A stretch of DNA of 46,859 nt, from NCBI GenBank assembly GCA_015256945.1, contig JABZLB010000021.1:1-46859 (forward strand), given 5' to 3'. Both the position numbers and the translations under genes were made by a program. The notes beneath the pieces are model-generated. The model did not search any database, was not told where the DNA came from, and saw only the letters and a list, made by a program, of their open reading frames with translations. The DNA is from Prevotellaceae bacterium (GTDB lineage: Bacteria > Bacteroidota > Bacteroidia > Bacteroidales > Bacteroidaceae). Positions 28,001-35,430 of this stretch are shown here, one piece after another (position 1 is the stretch's first letter; the number at the start of each line of letters is the position of its first letter).

Positions 28001-28476
28001 CCCTTCTGTCTTACGGTAGCGCCTATTACCGGCTCGCCATCGGCGGTAGTTACCTTGCCGTGAGCTTTCATCTTTTTGTCGCCGACGTTGCCGCTTGACG
28101 ACCCCGGACGACCTCCATCACCGTCTGAAAGTACGATATATTTTTGCGGAGTAAGCTCAAATGCAAGGCCTGTCTTGCTGCAAAACTCGCTCAATATCGT
28201 GCTCATTTGAGCCTCTTTGCTCACAAACGACATGCGCTGGTGCTTGTCAATATTGACGTTACTGTATACAATAAGGTAGCCCGTTTGTTTCTCTATGGCC
28301 GAGAACAGGCTCGAAACAGAAAGTGTTCGTGACGGAAGTTTTACGCTTTGTGCCCGCACCGTAGTTGTTGCGAGCATGGCAAACAATAATAAAACACAAC
28401 AGGCAAGGGCCTTGGGACGAGCCGTTAAGCCTGCCATACGGCTGCATTGAGGCCGTAACAGTTGCTGATACTTCAT
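25012..28476 (-). CDS. SusC-family transporter with N-terminal STN signalling domain
   Basis: An 1154-aa protein. After the signal peptide (about 1-43, ending VRAQ) comes a secretin/TonB N-terminal (STN) domain (about 47-112, LFSAIEKQTGYLIVYSNVNI then LSEFCSKTGLAFELTPQKY). Then come a carboxypeptidase-regulatory-like domain (about 135-215), the plug (about 218-360, including LYVVDGIVI, AAIYGSQAANGVILI) and a beta-barrel ending FGVNVSF. The STN domain is known to contact a FecR-type anti-sigma factor in the periplasm. The fecR and ECF sigma genes directly upstream complete a trans-envelope signalling system: ligand binding at the transporter releases the sigma factor and induces this operon. 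The substrate is not evident. Confidence 0.95.
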   Translation of the reverse strand: MKYQQLLRPQCSRMAGLTARPKALACCVLLLFAMLATTTVRAQSVKLPSRTLSVSSLFSAIEKQTGYLIVYSNVNIDKHQRMSFVSKEAQMSTILSEFCSKTGLAFELTPQKYIVLSDGDGGRPGSSSGNVGDKKMKAHGKVTTADGEPVIGATVRQKGTNNATVTDVNGNFSLDVPRGAMLVFTYVGTVEQEKRAADNLHVTLQENTKSINEVVVVGYGSQLRRQVTGAISSVKAADIEAPNAVSADNLLQGKVAGLTINAASAQPGAAMSVNIRGALSPNGSNEPLYVVDGIVISSAANNASKIGPSRMMSFALRDGANRSPLATLNPDDIASIDVLKDASATAIYGSQAANGVILITTKKGQAGAPRVSYSGSLSVQNIGKYYEMFNAHDFMEQCNLGAKERWLYDNRCMPYGNNAVPASGWPVIYTPSQINDQTSSYNHIKDITRTGVIHDHNVSVSAGSERLKFYSSLNFFNQKAILKTSALQRISGRINVIFDFNRHVSLSVNNMYSIVNANNPSAGHYRENYNEANQTNAAMYFSPRLPLIDTDGELSASENELMPNPQKFALIKDRTTTKRLMVAPNLEVKFTPWLKGNVQLSIDKTDENRDIFSPTKARLPQQIQKNFGGYSNAYNNNYGMEEYLTFDKKFAGGHYLNAVLGTGYYKGMGNNYQFCVFNLPTDVLENNNLGLSSDVDDTTYGSYKWERNKLSFFGRISYTWLDRYILGATLRRDGSSAFAENHKWGWFPGVSAAWIVSSESFMKPYSGWLDYLKLRAGIGTSGNESILTGNTYMLTTYGTPGAGGWFFFNNTQHNGMIQKQKGNKDLKWETDVTFNIGADFQLYGGRVSGSLDYYVRSAKDLLDFAALPQHDVVSKIAKNVGETRSAGVELALKALLIQQKEWKWNAYVNLSHNKSYWVKRNPEVAINPWVGYGDELRAFYGWKTNGIFKSKDEIQNYTSNGQVLQPRAFVGNLKYVDINGDGVMNDKDIVKLGNWDPTVNYGVGTAVNYKNWTLSIDAYGVLGQKSTNGWGYNNFLGVSRVNESTHALERWSTYNPEGWRPGLADDITGNNNKSGTNDFTLKNMCFLRVKNIKLSYTLPRQLTSAWNISNASVFFDLQNSLLFTNYDGLDPEMEHNAAPFPIPRTLVFGVNVSF

Positions 28477-28613
28477 TGGGAAAGGTTTTTGTTAATAGGT
28501 TTATGATGGGTTAGTTACATCGTTGTCGTAACGCTATGGCAAGATAACGGCGTAAGGGTCAGGGGCTTTGCTGTTTCATAGGGCTGCGGTTTGGGGATTG
28601 GATAATCATTGAA

Positions 28614-29570
28614 TTAGTAAATTTTTATTTCGTGCCCGTCGGGGCTTTTCTTCATATTGAACGGCCGGGCCTTTTGTATGAGGTGCAGAATATTGTCCAA
28701 ACCGTCGGCCTGTCTGAACTTACCCGTATAGGTATACTTCTGCAAACGGCTGCTGCCTATGCTGATATGCACCCCGTAAAACGTTTCCAGTCGGTTTATA
28801 ATATAGGGCAGAGGAGCATTGCTGAAGGCCATAAGGCCCGTTGTCCACAGCGCAGGGTTGTCGTGCCAGGGCTTTAGGATATACCGCCCGCCGTGCTGAA
28901 CGGCCTGCTGTCCCGGCCTTAATATAATACTGTCAGAACTGTTCTGCATGCTGCTTACGCTTACACGCCCGCGCATGAGCGCCACCGACAGCTCGCGATG
29001 AGGATAGGCCGACACGTTAAAACGGGTGCCAAGTACGCGTACGCGCGTGCTACCGGCCGTTACAATAAAGGGTCGTGACGCATCGTGGGCTACGTTAAAC
29101 GTGGCCTCGCCCGTCAGTTCCACGCGACGTTCGCTGCCTTTTCCTACTGCATATCTGAGGGTAGAACCCGAATTTACCCACACCGAACTGCCGTCTTCCA
29201 GCACCAAACGGGCACGCTGACCGGCCGGAACGCTCAGCATTTGCATAGCCGTAGCGGTATCGTTATGGCGCGGAGCAAACACCATCCACGTGGTAACCAC
29301 ACCCGTTATCAGCACAGCAGCATACCGCAAAAGGCACAGGGCTATACGCTTGCCGCGCCTGTACCGCTGCCGTTGCATAAACAAGGCATAGCCCTGCCGC
29401 CCTTCTTCGCTGTTGCGCAGGGCAGGATGAAGCCCGGCGAGTGCCTCAAGGGCATCGGCCTGCTGAAGCTGTTGCATGAGCTGTGCATCGTGCAGGGCCT
29501 CGTCGAGAAGTGTCGAGGCATCGGCTTTATTCAGCCGGCCCAGGGAAAATTGAATGATACGTTCGTCCAT
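28614..29570 (-). CDS. FecR-family anti-sigma factor
   Basis: A 318-aa single-pass inner-membrane protein. The cytoplasmic N-terminal part (1-85) binds the sigma factor; one transmembrane helix is at about 92-110 (LLRYAAVLITGVVTTWMVFA). The periplasmic FecR domain (about 120-220) includes SVPAGQRARLVLEDGSSVWV and ELTGEATFNVAHD. The C-terminal DUF4974-like domain (about 245-318) includes INRLETFYGVHI and ends GHEIKIY. It relays the state of the STN domain of the downstream SusC to the ECF sigma factor encoded upstream. The order sigma-fecR-susC-susD on one strand is the usual arrangement. Gaps of 111 and 137 bases to its neighbours leave room for additional promoters. Confidence 0.94.
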   Translation of the reverse strand: MDERIIQFSLGRLNKADASTLLDEALHDAQLMQQLQQADALEALAGLHPALRNSEEGRQGYALFMQRQRYRRGKRIALCLLRYAAVLITGVVTTWMVFAPRHNDTATAMQMLSVPAGQRARLVLEDGSSVWVNSGSTLRYAVGKGSERRVELTGEATFNVAHDASRPFIVTAGSTRVRVLGTRFNVSAYPHRELSVALMRGRVSVSSMQNSSDSIILRPGQQAVQHGGRYILKPWHDNPALWTTGLMAFSNAPLPYIINRLETFYGVHISIGSSRLQKYTYTGKFRQADGLDNILHLIQKARPFNMKKSPDGHEIKIY

Positions 29571-29681
29571 TTTATGCCTTATACAATCATATAAACACCC
29601 GAAATATGATTTCGGTGAAACAAAATGAAAACTTTTTTTCGATAAAAATAAAAAATGCTTGCCGGCTACTTCTCCGTAACG

Positions 29682-30218
29682 TCAAACCAGAAGCAACAGC
29701 AACGGCAGGCAATCGCGAAGCTCACAGCGTAGTTTACGGTAGGCAATTTTCATCTGGGTTTCGACCGTATTCACCGTAATGCCCAGTTCACGAGCCACGT
29801 CCTTGTTGCACCTTCCCTCTAATTTGTGCATGACAAACACGCGCCGGCACTGCTCGGGAAGGGCGTCAACGGCCTGCCTGATGCGCTCCGTAATATCGGT
29901 TTCATCGCGAAAGGCAGTATCCATGCTTTCAAGCGAGCCATACCTTACCTGCATCATCAGCACCTCTTCGGTACAGTATTGCTCGTGCTCGCGCTGCTCT
30001 TTGAGCTGCCGGCGCAGCGTGCTGAGGCAGCGGTTACGCAACGACGTAAACAGATAGGCGGTAATATTCGTGGCATCGGCCAGCGCCGACCAATGCTCGT
30101 AAAGTTGAAGAAACACGTCCTGAACCATGTTTTCGGCATCGGCATCGGTCAGCACGTAATGGCGTGCAAAGCGTTTCGCACGACTGTACCAGCTGATATA
30201 AAACTCATCGAATTGCAT
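29682..30218 (-). CDS. ECF-type RNA polymerase sigma factor
   Basis: A 178-aa sigma-70 family factor. Region 2 is seen at the N-terminus (FDEFYISWYSRAKRFARHYV, then AENMVQDVFLQLYEHW) and region 4 near the end (LPEQCRRVFVMHKLEGRCNK, then ELGITVNTVETQMKIAYRKL). I chose the ATG at 30216-30218, giving MQFDEF, rather than an in-frame ATG at 30335. A consensus promoter (30323-30354) overlaps the longer N-terminus, and the shorter start matches the family. It directs transcription of the downstream fecR-susC-susD genes or of its regulon when released by the FecR protein. Confidence 0.92.
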   Translation of the reverse strand: MQFDEFYISWYSRAKRFARHYVLTDADAENMVQDVFLQLYEHWSALADATNITAYLFTSLRNRCLSTLRRQLKEQREHEQYCTEEVLMMQVRYGSLESMDTAFRDETDITERIRQAVDALPEQCRRVFVMHKLEGRCNKDVARELGITVNTVETQMKIAYRKLRCELRDCLPLLLLLV

Positions 30219-30322
30219 ATAGGTCAGGATATAGGTTGGGTTTGTATGCCGAGCGGCGGCCATACGATGTTCCGCAACTGCCGACAAGCACTTGTAAAAG
30301 TTGTTGCAGCGTTCAGGCCTGA

Positions 30323-30354
30323 CAAAACTACACATTTTTTATTTAACCTACAAA
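30323..30354 (-). promoter_or_regulatory. Promoter of the ECF sigma gene
   Basis: Minus strand TTTG (30351-30354), 20 bases, TAGTTTTG (30323-30330): full Bacteroidota housekeeping consensus. It predicts a start of transcription near 30316, so translation cannot begin at the upstream in-frame ATG (30335). Confidence 0.7.
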
Positions 30355-30497
30355 AAAGGAAACTTTTTTTACATTTTCACGCGCTTCATATGGCTCCGCC
30401 CATGCCGTTGCATGCTACTGCTGCCCCCATTACCCCCATTTTGTGCCTCCGTTACCCCATACAGCCCTTGCCTTTACGCCGTGCAGGTTATTGTATG

Positions 30498-30590
30498 GCG
30501 GCCGTCAGCAACGCTGTCGGCGACCGCCGAACCACGCGTATGACGGCCGTCGTACACGCTGCTGACGGTCGCCGCACAACCGGCTTTTTT
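30498..30590 (+). other. GC-rich inverted repeat followed by a T run
   Basis: GCGGCCGTCAGCA (30498-30510) and TGCTGACGGTCGC (30560-30572) are inverted with one mismatch and 49 bases between. A GACGGCCGTC palindrome lies inside (30542-30551), and CCGGCTTTTTT (30580-30590) follows. It looks like a terminator or structured RNA, but no plus-strand gene precedes it. It lies between the sigma promoter and the first long repeat; 30355-30497 and 30591-30649 show nothing recognisable. Confidence 0.45.
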
Positions 30591-30649
30591 ATATGAAGCC
30601 CTGCACAACACACCATAAAGCCACCAACCTTACGCCGCCGTGGCCGCAA

Positions 30650-30928
30650 CCTTATGATGCCATCGGGCAGCGACAAGGCAAACACCCGCACGCCATACCG
30701 CCCGTACGCAACCCGCTGCCCCACAGGGGTATGAACCGCTACAAACACCAGGCAGACCGAAAAACAGCACCCGGGCAACCGTTACACAGCTTCATGCCGG
30801 TATAAAATTTGTAAAAAGTACGAATATTCATGAAAGTATACATAACTTTGCATGCGATATAGAGCAGTTTTTACAAGAATACGGATTGAGACATACCGTT
30901 TATTCAAGATTAAAAACAGAGTTTAATT
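30650..30928 (+). repeat. Long direct repeat, copy A (279 bp), leader of small-peptide gene A
   Basis: It matches 35431-35709 over 279 bases with no gap and 12 mismatches. All mismatches fall in the first 135 bases or so, and the last 147 (from CCATGCCGG on) are identical. It contains a -7 box TAACTTTG (30843-30850) flanked by inverted TTGTAAAAA (30809-30817) and TTTTTACAA (30868-30876). A similar distance (166 against 169 bases) separates each copy from the small-peptide gene that follows it, so the repeat is a shared promoter/leader module. Confidence 0.92.
30843..30850 (+). promoter_or_regulatory. -7 box in repeat copy A
   Basis: TAACTTTG fits TAnnTTTG. No TTTG occurs 19-21 bases upstream, so an activator or a different sigma factor may be needed. 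If used, it gives a leader of about 240 bases before the peptide gene. Confidence 0.4.
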
Positions 30929-31029
30929 AGCGAAAGGTTATTACCCTAACGGCCAGCGCAGAGCGTGCGCACATGCCGAGATATAAAGCTAAAGACAGGA
31001 TAACATCAGTTAGAAGACGGGCACCTATC

Positions 31030-31048
31030 GGGTGATTCCACCCTTTTT
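31030..31048 (+). promoter_or_regulatory. Attenuator-like hairpin in the leader of peptide gene A
   Basis: GGGTG-ATTC-CACCC followed by TTTTT is an intrinsic terminator shape, placed 46 bases before the peptide start codon. An upstream CACC (31022-31025) could pair with GGTG instead and act as an antiterminator. The same hairpin is not present before peptide gene B. Confidence 0.4.
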
Positions 31049-31094
31049 ATCAGCTATTATTCTGGGATAACACTACGAAAAATATTTTTTATTC

Positions 31095-31289
31095 ATGATG
31101 AAAAAAGAAATGGTGACGGTGAAACGCCGGTATCTCAAGCCCCATACAACGATATATCATATCGCTGAAGAACATGCTATTTTGGCTGCAAGCCCCAACG
31201 TTCGCCCTGGAGGCGACAACGGAGGTAGTATAGAAATAGTACCGTTAGTGCCTGATGTGGGTTCTGACGACGATATTCTTGAAGGATAA
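31095..31289 (+). CDS. Small glycine-rich peptide A of a paired family (64 aa)
   Basis: The function is not known to me. The peptide begins with a basic stretch with KRRYLKP, has no classical signal peptide, then LAASPNVRPGG, a Gly/Ser segment, and an acidic end (GSDDDILEG). From KRRY to the end it aligns without gaps with the peptide encoded at 35879, about 31 of 55 residues identical. The best-kept parts are KRRY-x-KP, L-A-x-SPNV-x-PGG, GGSI, and DD-x-LEG. Both genes follow copies of the same 279-bp repeat. Basic head, conserved (A/G)SP step, Gly-rich centre and acidic tail would fit a precursor that is processed, but no maturation enzyme is seen nearby. Start could be either of two adjacent ATGs (31095, 31098). 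Confidence 0.75.
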   Translation: MMKKEMVTVKRRYLKPHTTIYHIAEEHAILAASPNVRPGGDNGGSIEIVPLVPDVGSDDDILEG

Positions 31290-31518
31290 TACAACTACAA
31301 CACCCCTAAACTTCAGCTTCCTACGATGTGGGGAACTCAAATAAACACATACCTATTTAAGCTATTTATACAATAGAAAATAGTTTTAGTAATAGGTTTT
31401 TTATACCTGATGTATGTAACAAGCAAGCGCGCTTGTAAATAGAAATGTTTTATATTTACGAGCCTTGTTGATTTCCAAAGATAAAACCGAAACAATAAAC
31501 AACATTTATAAAAAATGT

Positions 31519-31569
31519 CGTAACCATGCCTTTCATACATGAAAGAACATGGTTACGATTATTTTTTTT
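31519..31569. terminator. Bidirectional terminator between peptide A and the convergent lipoprotein gene
   Basis: CGTAACCATG (31519-31528) pairs with CATGGTTACG (31548-31557), with an inner CTTTCAT/ATGAAAG stem. T-rich runs follow on both strands. Nothing else is seen in 31290-31518. Confidence 0.8.
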
Positions 31570-31570
31570 A

Positions 31571-32818
31571 TTATTTCGCAAAGCTATGGAAGAAGCTTGG
31601 GTTACCTTTCACCTGCATAACAGGCCCTGCAACCTCTTTGGTTTCGGGGTTATAGGTGTAGAAACCAACCGCCTTTTTGTTTGCACTTCCAAATACAATG
31701 AGGTTCTTATGTTTGCCAATAGCAATTCCTTGTGGATTAGAAATTTCCATTCCCTTTATAACTGATATGCTCTTCTGTTTCAAATCAATCAGAACTGGTA
31801 CATTTGTAAGACTGACATAAGGGTTGCTCATTCCGTTGGGATCAAGGCCAAACGAGTTGGCATACGCATAAGCCACTCCCTTACCAGCATAGAATATGGT
31901 GCCCAGAAAATCAGAATGTGTTGTTGACAGCCCTGCAACTGTAGTTTGGTCAAGACGAATACAATAATCGGTATCAATATCTGTTGAACCATTTTTAATT
32001 CGAACGATACCACCGTTCAAGCCTGGAATAAAGCCGAACGAGCCAATACAGTTGATATAAATATCCTTATTTTCGTCCATAAATATAGAACCTGGATCGA
32101 TAGGACGTGTTGCAAAGCACAGTCCTAATGAGGTATTAACAATATGCTTTTCAACCTTATCGGTCTTCGTGTCAATCATAGCCAGTTCAATATTGTTGCG
32201 TGTAGGCATATACTGTGCGTTCATTTGGTTAAGACCTACAAACAGTTTGCCGTCACGAATAATCATTGCAGCTGGCGACACATTTGTGCCTTCCTGATGC
32301 AAACTATTAAGATCAATATCAGCAATCTTTTTCATTGTAGTAGGGTTGAATACCATTACAATGCCTAATCTTTGCAAGCTAATATACGCTTTTTCGGCAT
32401 TGAGTTCTACCACATTGCAGGCCGCAGCATTGGCTGGGATAGGTAACACGCCTTGCTTAGCCCATGTGCCGTCAGCGTTAATTTTATAACGAGTAATCTC
32501 AGCCTTTGTATTACCCATATAATCAGGGAAAGCATATACGTTGCCTGATTCAGTAACAATAGGCGTAGAGCCAAATCCTACAGGAATACCATTACTAATA
32601 TCGTAGTTGCCAGGGAGCAAATCGCTCAGAGCCTGCATATAAACGCTACCATTATTACCTTCGGGGTTGGTAATGCCTGTTGCAAAAATAACACCTTTAA
32701 ATTCCTTTCCGCTGGGGTTGGGATTAGGGTTTGGTGTGGGGTTGTCAGTGTTTGGGTCACATGATACCATTAAAGCCGTTAAGGCTATAATAGATAAAAC
32801 TGATTTAAAATTTTTCAT
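31571..32818 (-). CDS. Beta-propeller-like surface lipoprotein, partner of the TonB receptor
   Basis: A 415-aa lipoprotein (LMVSC, Cys20) with a Pro/Asn-rich tether (NTDNPTPNPNPNPSG) and then repeated short beta segments in a propeller-like pattern: GNVYAFPDYMGNTKAEITRY, KAYISLQRLGIVMVFNP, GKLFVGLNQMN, KDIYINCIGS, KNLIVFGSANKK. I think it resembles the DUF4374/XusB-like lipoproteins that bind ferric siderophores beside TonB receptors in Bacteroides, but this is not certain. It begins 35 bases after the TonB receptor gene and is in the same operon. Likely surface-exposed and handing a metal chelate or other small ligand to that receptor. Confidence 0.65.
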   Translation of the reverse strand: MKNFKSVLSIIALTALMVSCDPNTDNPTPNPNPNPSGKEFKGVIFATGITNPEGNNGSVYMQALSDLLPGNYDISNGIPVGFGSTPIVTESGNVYAFPDYMGNTKAEITRYKINADGTWAKQGVLPIPANAAACNVVELNAEKAYISLQRLGIVMVFNPTTMKKIADIDLNSLHQEGTNVSPAAMIIRDGKLFVGLNQMNAQYMPTRNNIELAMIDTKTDKVEKHIVNTSLGLCFATRPIDPGSIFMDENKDIYINCIGSFGFIPGLNGGIVRIKNGSTDIDTDYCIRLDQTTVAGLSTTHSDFLGTIFYAGKGVAYAYANSFGLDPNGMSNPYVSLTNVPVLIDLKQKSISVIKGMEISNPQGIAIGKHKNLIVFGSANKKAVGFYTYNPETKEVAGPVMQVKGNPSFFHSFAK

Positions 32819-32853
32819 TGTTCTTTTATTTTTAATCCTACATTTGTTGATAT

Positions 32854-35256
32854 TTATCTGAGAAGATAGCGCACTTTAAAGCCTATGTAACGCCCTGGTA
32901 ACGGTCGGTTCAATTCGGAAACGACACGGCGGTTGGTTAAATTCTTCACCTTTAGGGTAAGCGTCCACTTATCATTGCCGAAGCTATGTTCCACAGCGGC
33001 ATCCATTGTAAACGATGTCGGAATTTTGCGTTCTTGATATCGGCTCACCTCAAAGTCGTAAAAATACTGGTGTATATACGAAGCGTCGAAAAGTAAACGT
33101 GTGTTTTGCCCGCTCCCACCAAAGATATTCTCCTTATGAAATTCTGCACCGAAATTGCCAAGCAGATAAGGAACATTGGGGATTCGCATTTTATAAGTGG
33201 GATTTTCAACCACTGTTCCGGGTGTTAACTTTCGTACGTCTCTAAGGTCTTGAAAGGTTCCGTTGGCATATAAATACAGAACGGGGCATACATCGCCTTT
33301 AGCTTCCAGCTCTATTCCTTGCGTGCGCACACTACCAAAATTGCGGTAACGTGCCATTGTTGGTATCATATCGGGGGTGAAACGTATCATATCTTCCAAC
33401 AGGTTATAAAAGGTATTCAACTCCACCTCAATCAGTCCGTTATCAGCTTTTAAATGTCTATAGAGCATGCCTACGTTCACACCTTTTGTTCGTTCAGGCT
33501 TTAACGCAGGAGAAGCTAATATAGAATAGCCATTACCTATCAGCTCTTCGCTTGAAGGAATTCGTACCTCTGCATTGAACGATGCTTTAAGCATCAGGTC
33601 GGGTGTAAACTTATAACGTGCGGCGTTACTGAAGCCAAAATACGACTTGAACACTTTTACACGCTCAGGTTCAGTTACAGAAAAGACGTTGATACTACGC
33701 GAATCGGACGAGAAAATAAAGTTTTTCAACGTAAAAGCATTTTGAAACCGTCCGTTGAATAGGGTTAAATCGTACGAAAGACCCAGCGTTAGCGTGTTCA
33801 TCTTGCTGGGGAAATTAGAACGAAAACCTAATGCTTTGTCCATCAATGTATCTTTAGGGTGGAGCGAATTATGATCAAAATAAGCATTGAAGTTTACACT
33901 ATGGTGCATGTCAATCGTGTATTGCAGATTGAGTTTTGATATTAATTCGTTTAACCTATTATTGCCATCAGAAGGAAAATTGTTCTGTTCGCCACCATAA
34001 GCAGAAACAGGCGGAAGTTTATTTCCGTCCCAATCATAACGATTCATCGCCTTATCGTGCATGCCATATTTGCCAAACACGTAGTTAATATCAAAATTAA
34101 AATCAAGTCCGTCTAAAAAGAAATTGTTACGCTTCAGCGATAATTCAGTAACATAGTTTACAGAACGGTTATACGCTTCACGAATATCGAGGTCAATTCC
34201 TTGTATCTCTTGGTACGTCTTCATGAAAACAAGCTCCCACTTTATTTCATCAAACCACCATTTAGTAGCTTTTACTGACATACCGCCAATGACCTTATTG
34301 AACAGGTCATGGTCTCTTTTCACAGTTCGGTTATCAAGGTTTGCCAATGTCATTTCGTAATTATTTTTCGAAAACGAAAATGTGCCACCTATTCCAAACT
34401 GCAAGCCGCTCTTACGGTTTGTACGCTTAAACACCGTTGAAAACTGATGCGTATTAAACGAACCACCCTCATAAGCAAAGTCTAAATAAACGGGAGGATA
34501 CTCCTTTGTAACAACATTTACGGCACCACCCAATGCAGAACCGCCAAACTTATATGGAACAATACCTTTATACACTTCGATGCGTTCAATCATGTTTGTT
34601 GGAATATCGTTCAGAGCAATAAAGTTATTGAGCTGCGACAATGGGGTTTCATCTACAAACATTCCCATTCTTTTTCCCTCCAAACCACGCACTGATATGC
34701 GTGAGGCACTGCCCATTCCGCCCGTATTTCGAACCGTAACTCCAACCGTACGTGCGAGTACATCATTCATGTTTGAAGCTGTTCCCTGTAGCTGTTGCTG
34801 CCCTATGACAGAGACTGGCATAGCTGCTTCTTTAAGCTTACGCATCTCACTATGAGCCGTTACTGTAACTTCCTTCAGAACTTGCTCGGCTGAAGTAAGT
34901 TGCACATCGCAACGCAGGCTGTCCTGTAACGTAACACTTTGCGTGTGTTCCTTATATCCTATACACTGGAAATTTAACTGGACACGCTGCCTACCCGACA
35001 GAACAAGACGATAAAATCCTTCATTATTGGTGACAGTACGGGCGTTTGTTTTGTCGGCTTTTATCAAAACTCCTACAAGGGGCTCACCTGTTTGGAAATC
35101 GGTTACCGTGCCATACACAACAGCTTGTTGCGCTGAAACTGAAAGCGTAAAGAAAAACGATAGAATTGTTAGATAAAATTCTCTCTTTTGATTCAGCAAT
35201 AACAATACTGTTTTTTTTAATAATGATATGTTTTTTTCTGTACTTTGAATATACAT
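32854..35256 (-). CDS. TonB-dependent outer-membrane receptor (non-SusC, siderophore/metal type)
   Basis: An 800-aa receptor. The signal peptide lies unusually deep (about 25-43, ending SVSAQQ), because the only Met upstream is at the first codon. Then come a carboxypeptidase-regulatory-like domain (about 45-125), a plug (about 130-245; EVTVTAHSEM, RISVRGLEGKRMGMFVDETP, then VPYKFGGSALGGAVNVVTKE) and a 22-strand-type barrel ending KVRYLLR. The length and plug are those of ferric-chelate/vitamin receptors, not of SusC. It is followed by a propeller-like lipoprotein gene. The pair recalls XusA/XusB of Bacteroides thetaiotaomicron, which takes up ferric enterobactin; no XusC-like PepSY gene is present. 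Substrate is inferred. Confidence 0.9.
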   Translation of the reverse strand: MYIQSTEKNISLLKKTVLLLLNQKREFYLTILSFFFTLSVSAQQAVVYGTVTDFQTGEPLVGVLIKADKTNARTVTNNEGFYRLVLSGRQRVQLNFQCIGYKEHTQSVTLQDSLRCDVQLTSAEQVLKEVTVTAHSEMRKLKEAAMPVSVIGQQQLQGTASNMNDVLARTVGVTVRNTGGMGSASRISVRGLEGKRMGMFVDETPLSQLNNFIALNDIPTNMIERIEVYKGIVPYKFGGSALGGAVNVVTKEYPPVYLDFAYEGGSFNTHQFSTVFKRTNRKSGLQFGIGGTFSFSKNNYEMTLANLDNRTVKRDHDLFNKVIGGMSVKATKWWFDEIKWELVFMKTYQEIQGIDLDIREAYNRSVNYVTELSLKRNNFFLDGLDFNFDINYVFGKYGMHDKAMNRYDWDGNKLPPVSAYGGEQNNFPSDGNNRLNELISKLNLQYTIDMHHSVNFNAYFDHNSLHPKDTLMDKALGFRSNFPSKMNTLTLGLSYDLTLFNGRFQNAFTLKNFIFSSDSRSINVFSVTEPERVKVFKSYFGFSNAARYKFTPDLMLKASFNAEVRIPSSEELIGNGYSILASPALKPERTKGVNVGMLYRHLKADNGLIEVELNTFYNLLEDMIRFTPDMIPTMARYRNFGSVRTQGIELEAKGDVCPVLYLYANGTFQDLRDVRKLTPGTVVENPTYKMRIPNVPYLLGNFGAEFHKENIFGGSGQNTRLLFDASYIHQYFYDFEVSRYQERKIPTSFTMDAAVEHSFGNDKWTLTLKVKNLTNRRVVSELNRPLPGRYIGFKVRYLLR

Positions 35257-35371
35257 AAAGTGTTTATTGTTTGTACGGAAGAGGTCTTTTCAAGTAGTTG
35301 TAACTGCTTGCAAACAAAATGTTTTCATCAAGTTTACAAGACCTTTCAGACGTATCGTTTAAATAATGATG

Positions 35372-35403
35372 CAAAGGTAAAAAACATATAAAAAGTAAAC
35401 AAT
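35372..35403 (-). promoter_or_regulatory. Promoter of the TonB receptor operon, with leader stem
   Basis: Minus strand TTG (35400-35402), 20 bases, TACCTTTG (35372-35379). The leader to the start codon contains inverted CTTGCAAAC (35307-35315) and GTTTACAAG (35332-35340), one mismatch, nested inside GGTCTT/AAGACC (35283-35288, 35338-35343), a possible control hairpin. Confidence 0.6.
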
Positions 35404-35430
35404 ACCTAAAAATGAGTAAATTGGCCAACA

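Noticed and set aside
30593..30805. 70-codon plus-strand ORF overlapping repeat copy A
   Set aside because: The matching part of copy B does not keep the frame's residues, composition is Pro/His/Arg-rich as in chance GC-rich frames, and the region has regulatory features.
30818..30867. Definite phase-variable invertible promoter
   Set aside because: The arms are only 9 bases, both copies have the same orientation, and no invertase gene is seen; left as a possibility only.
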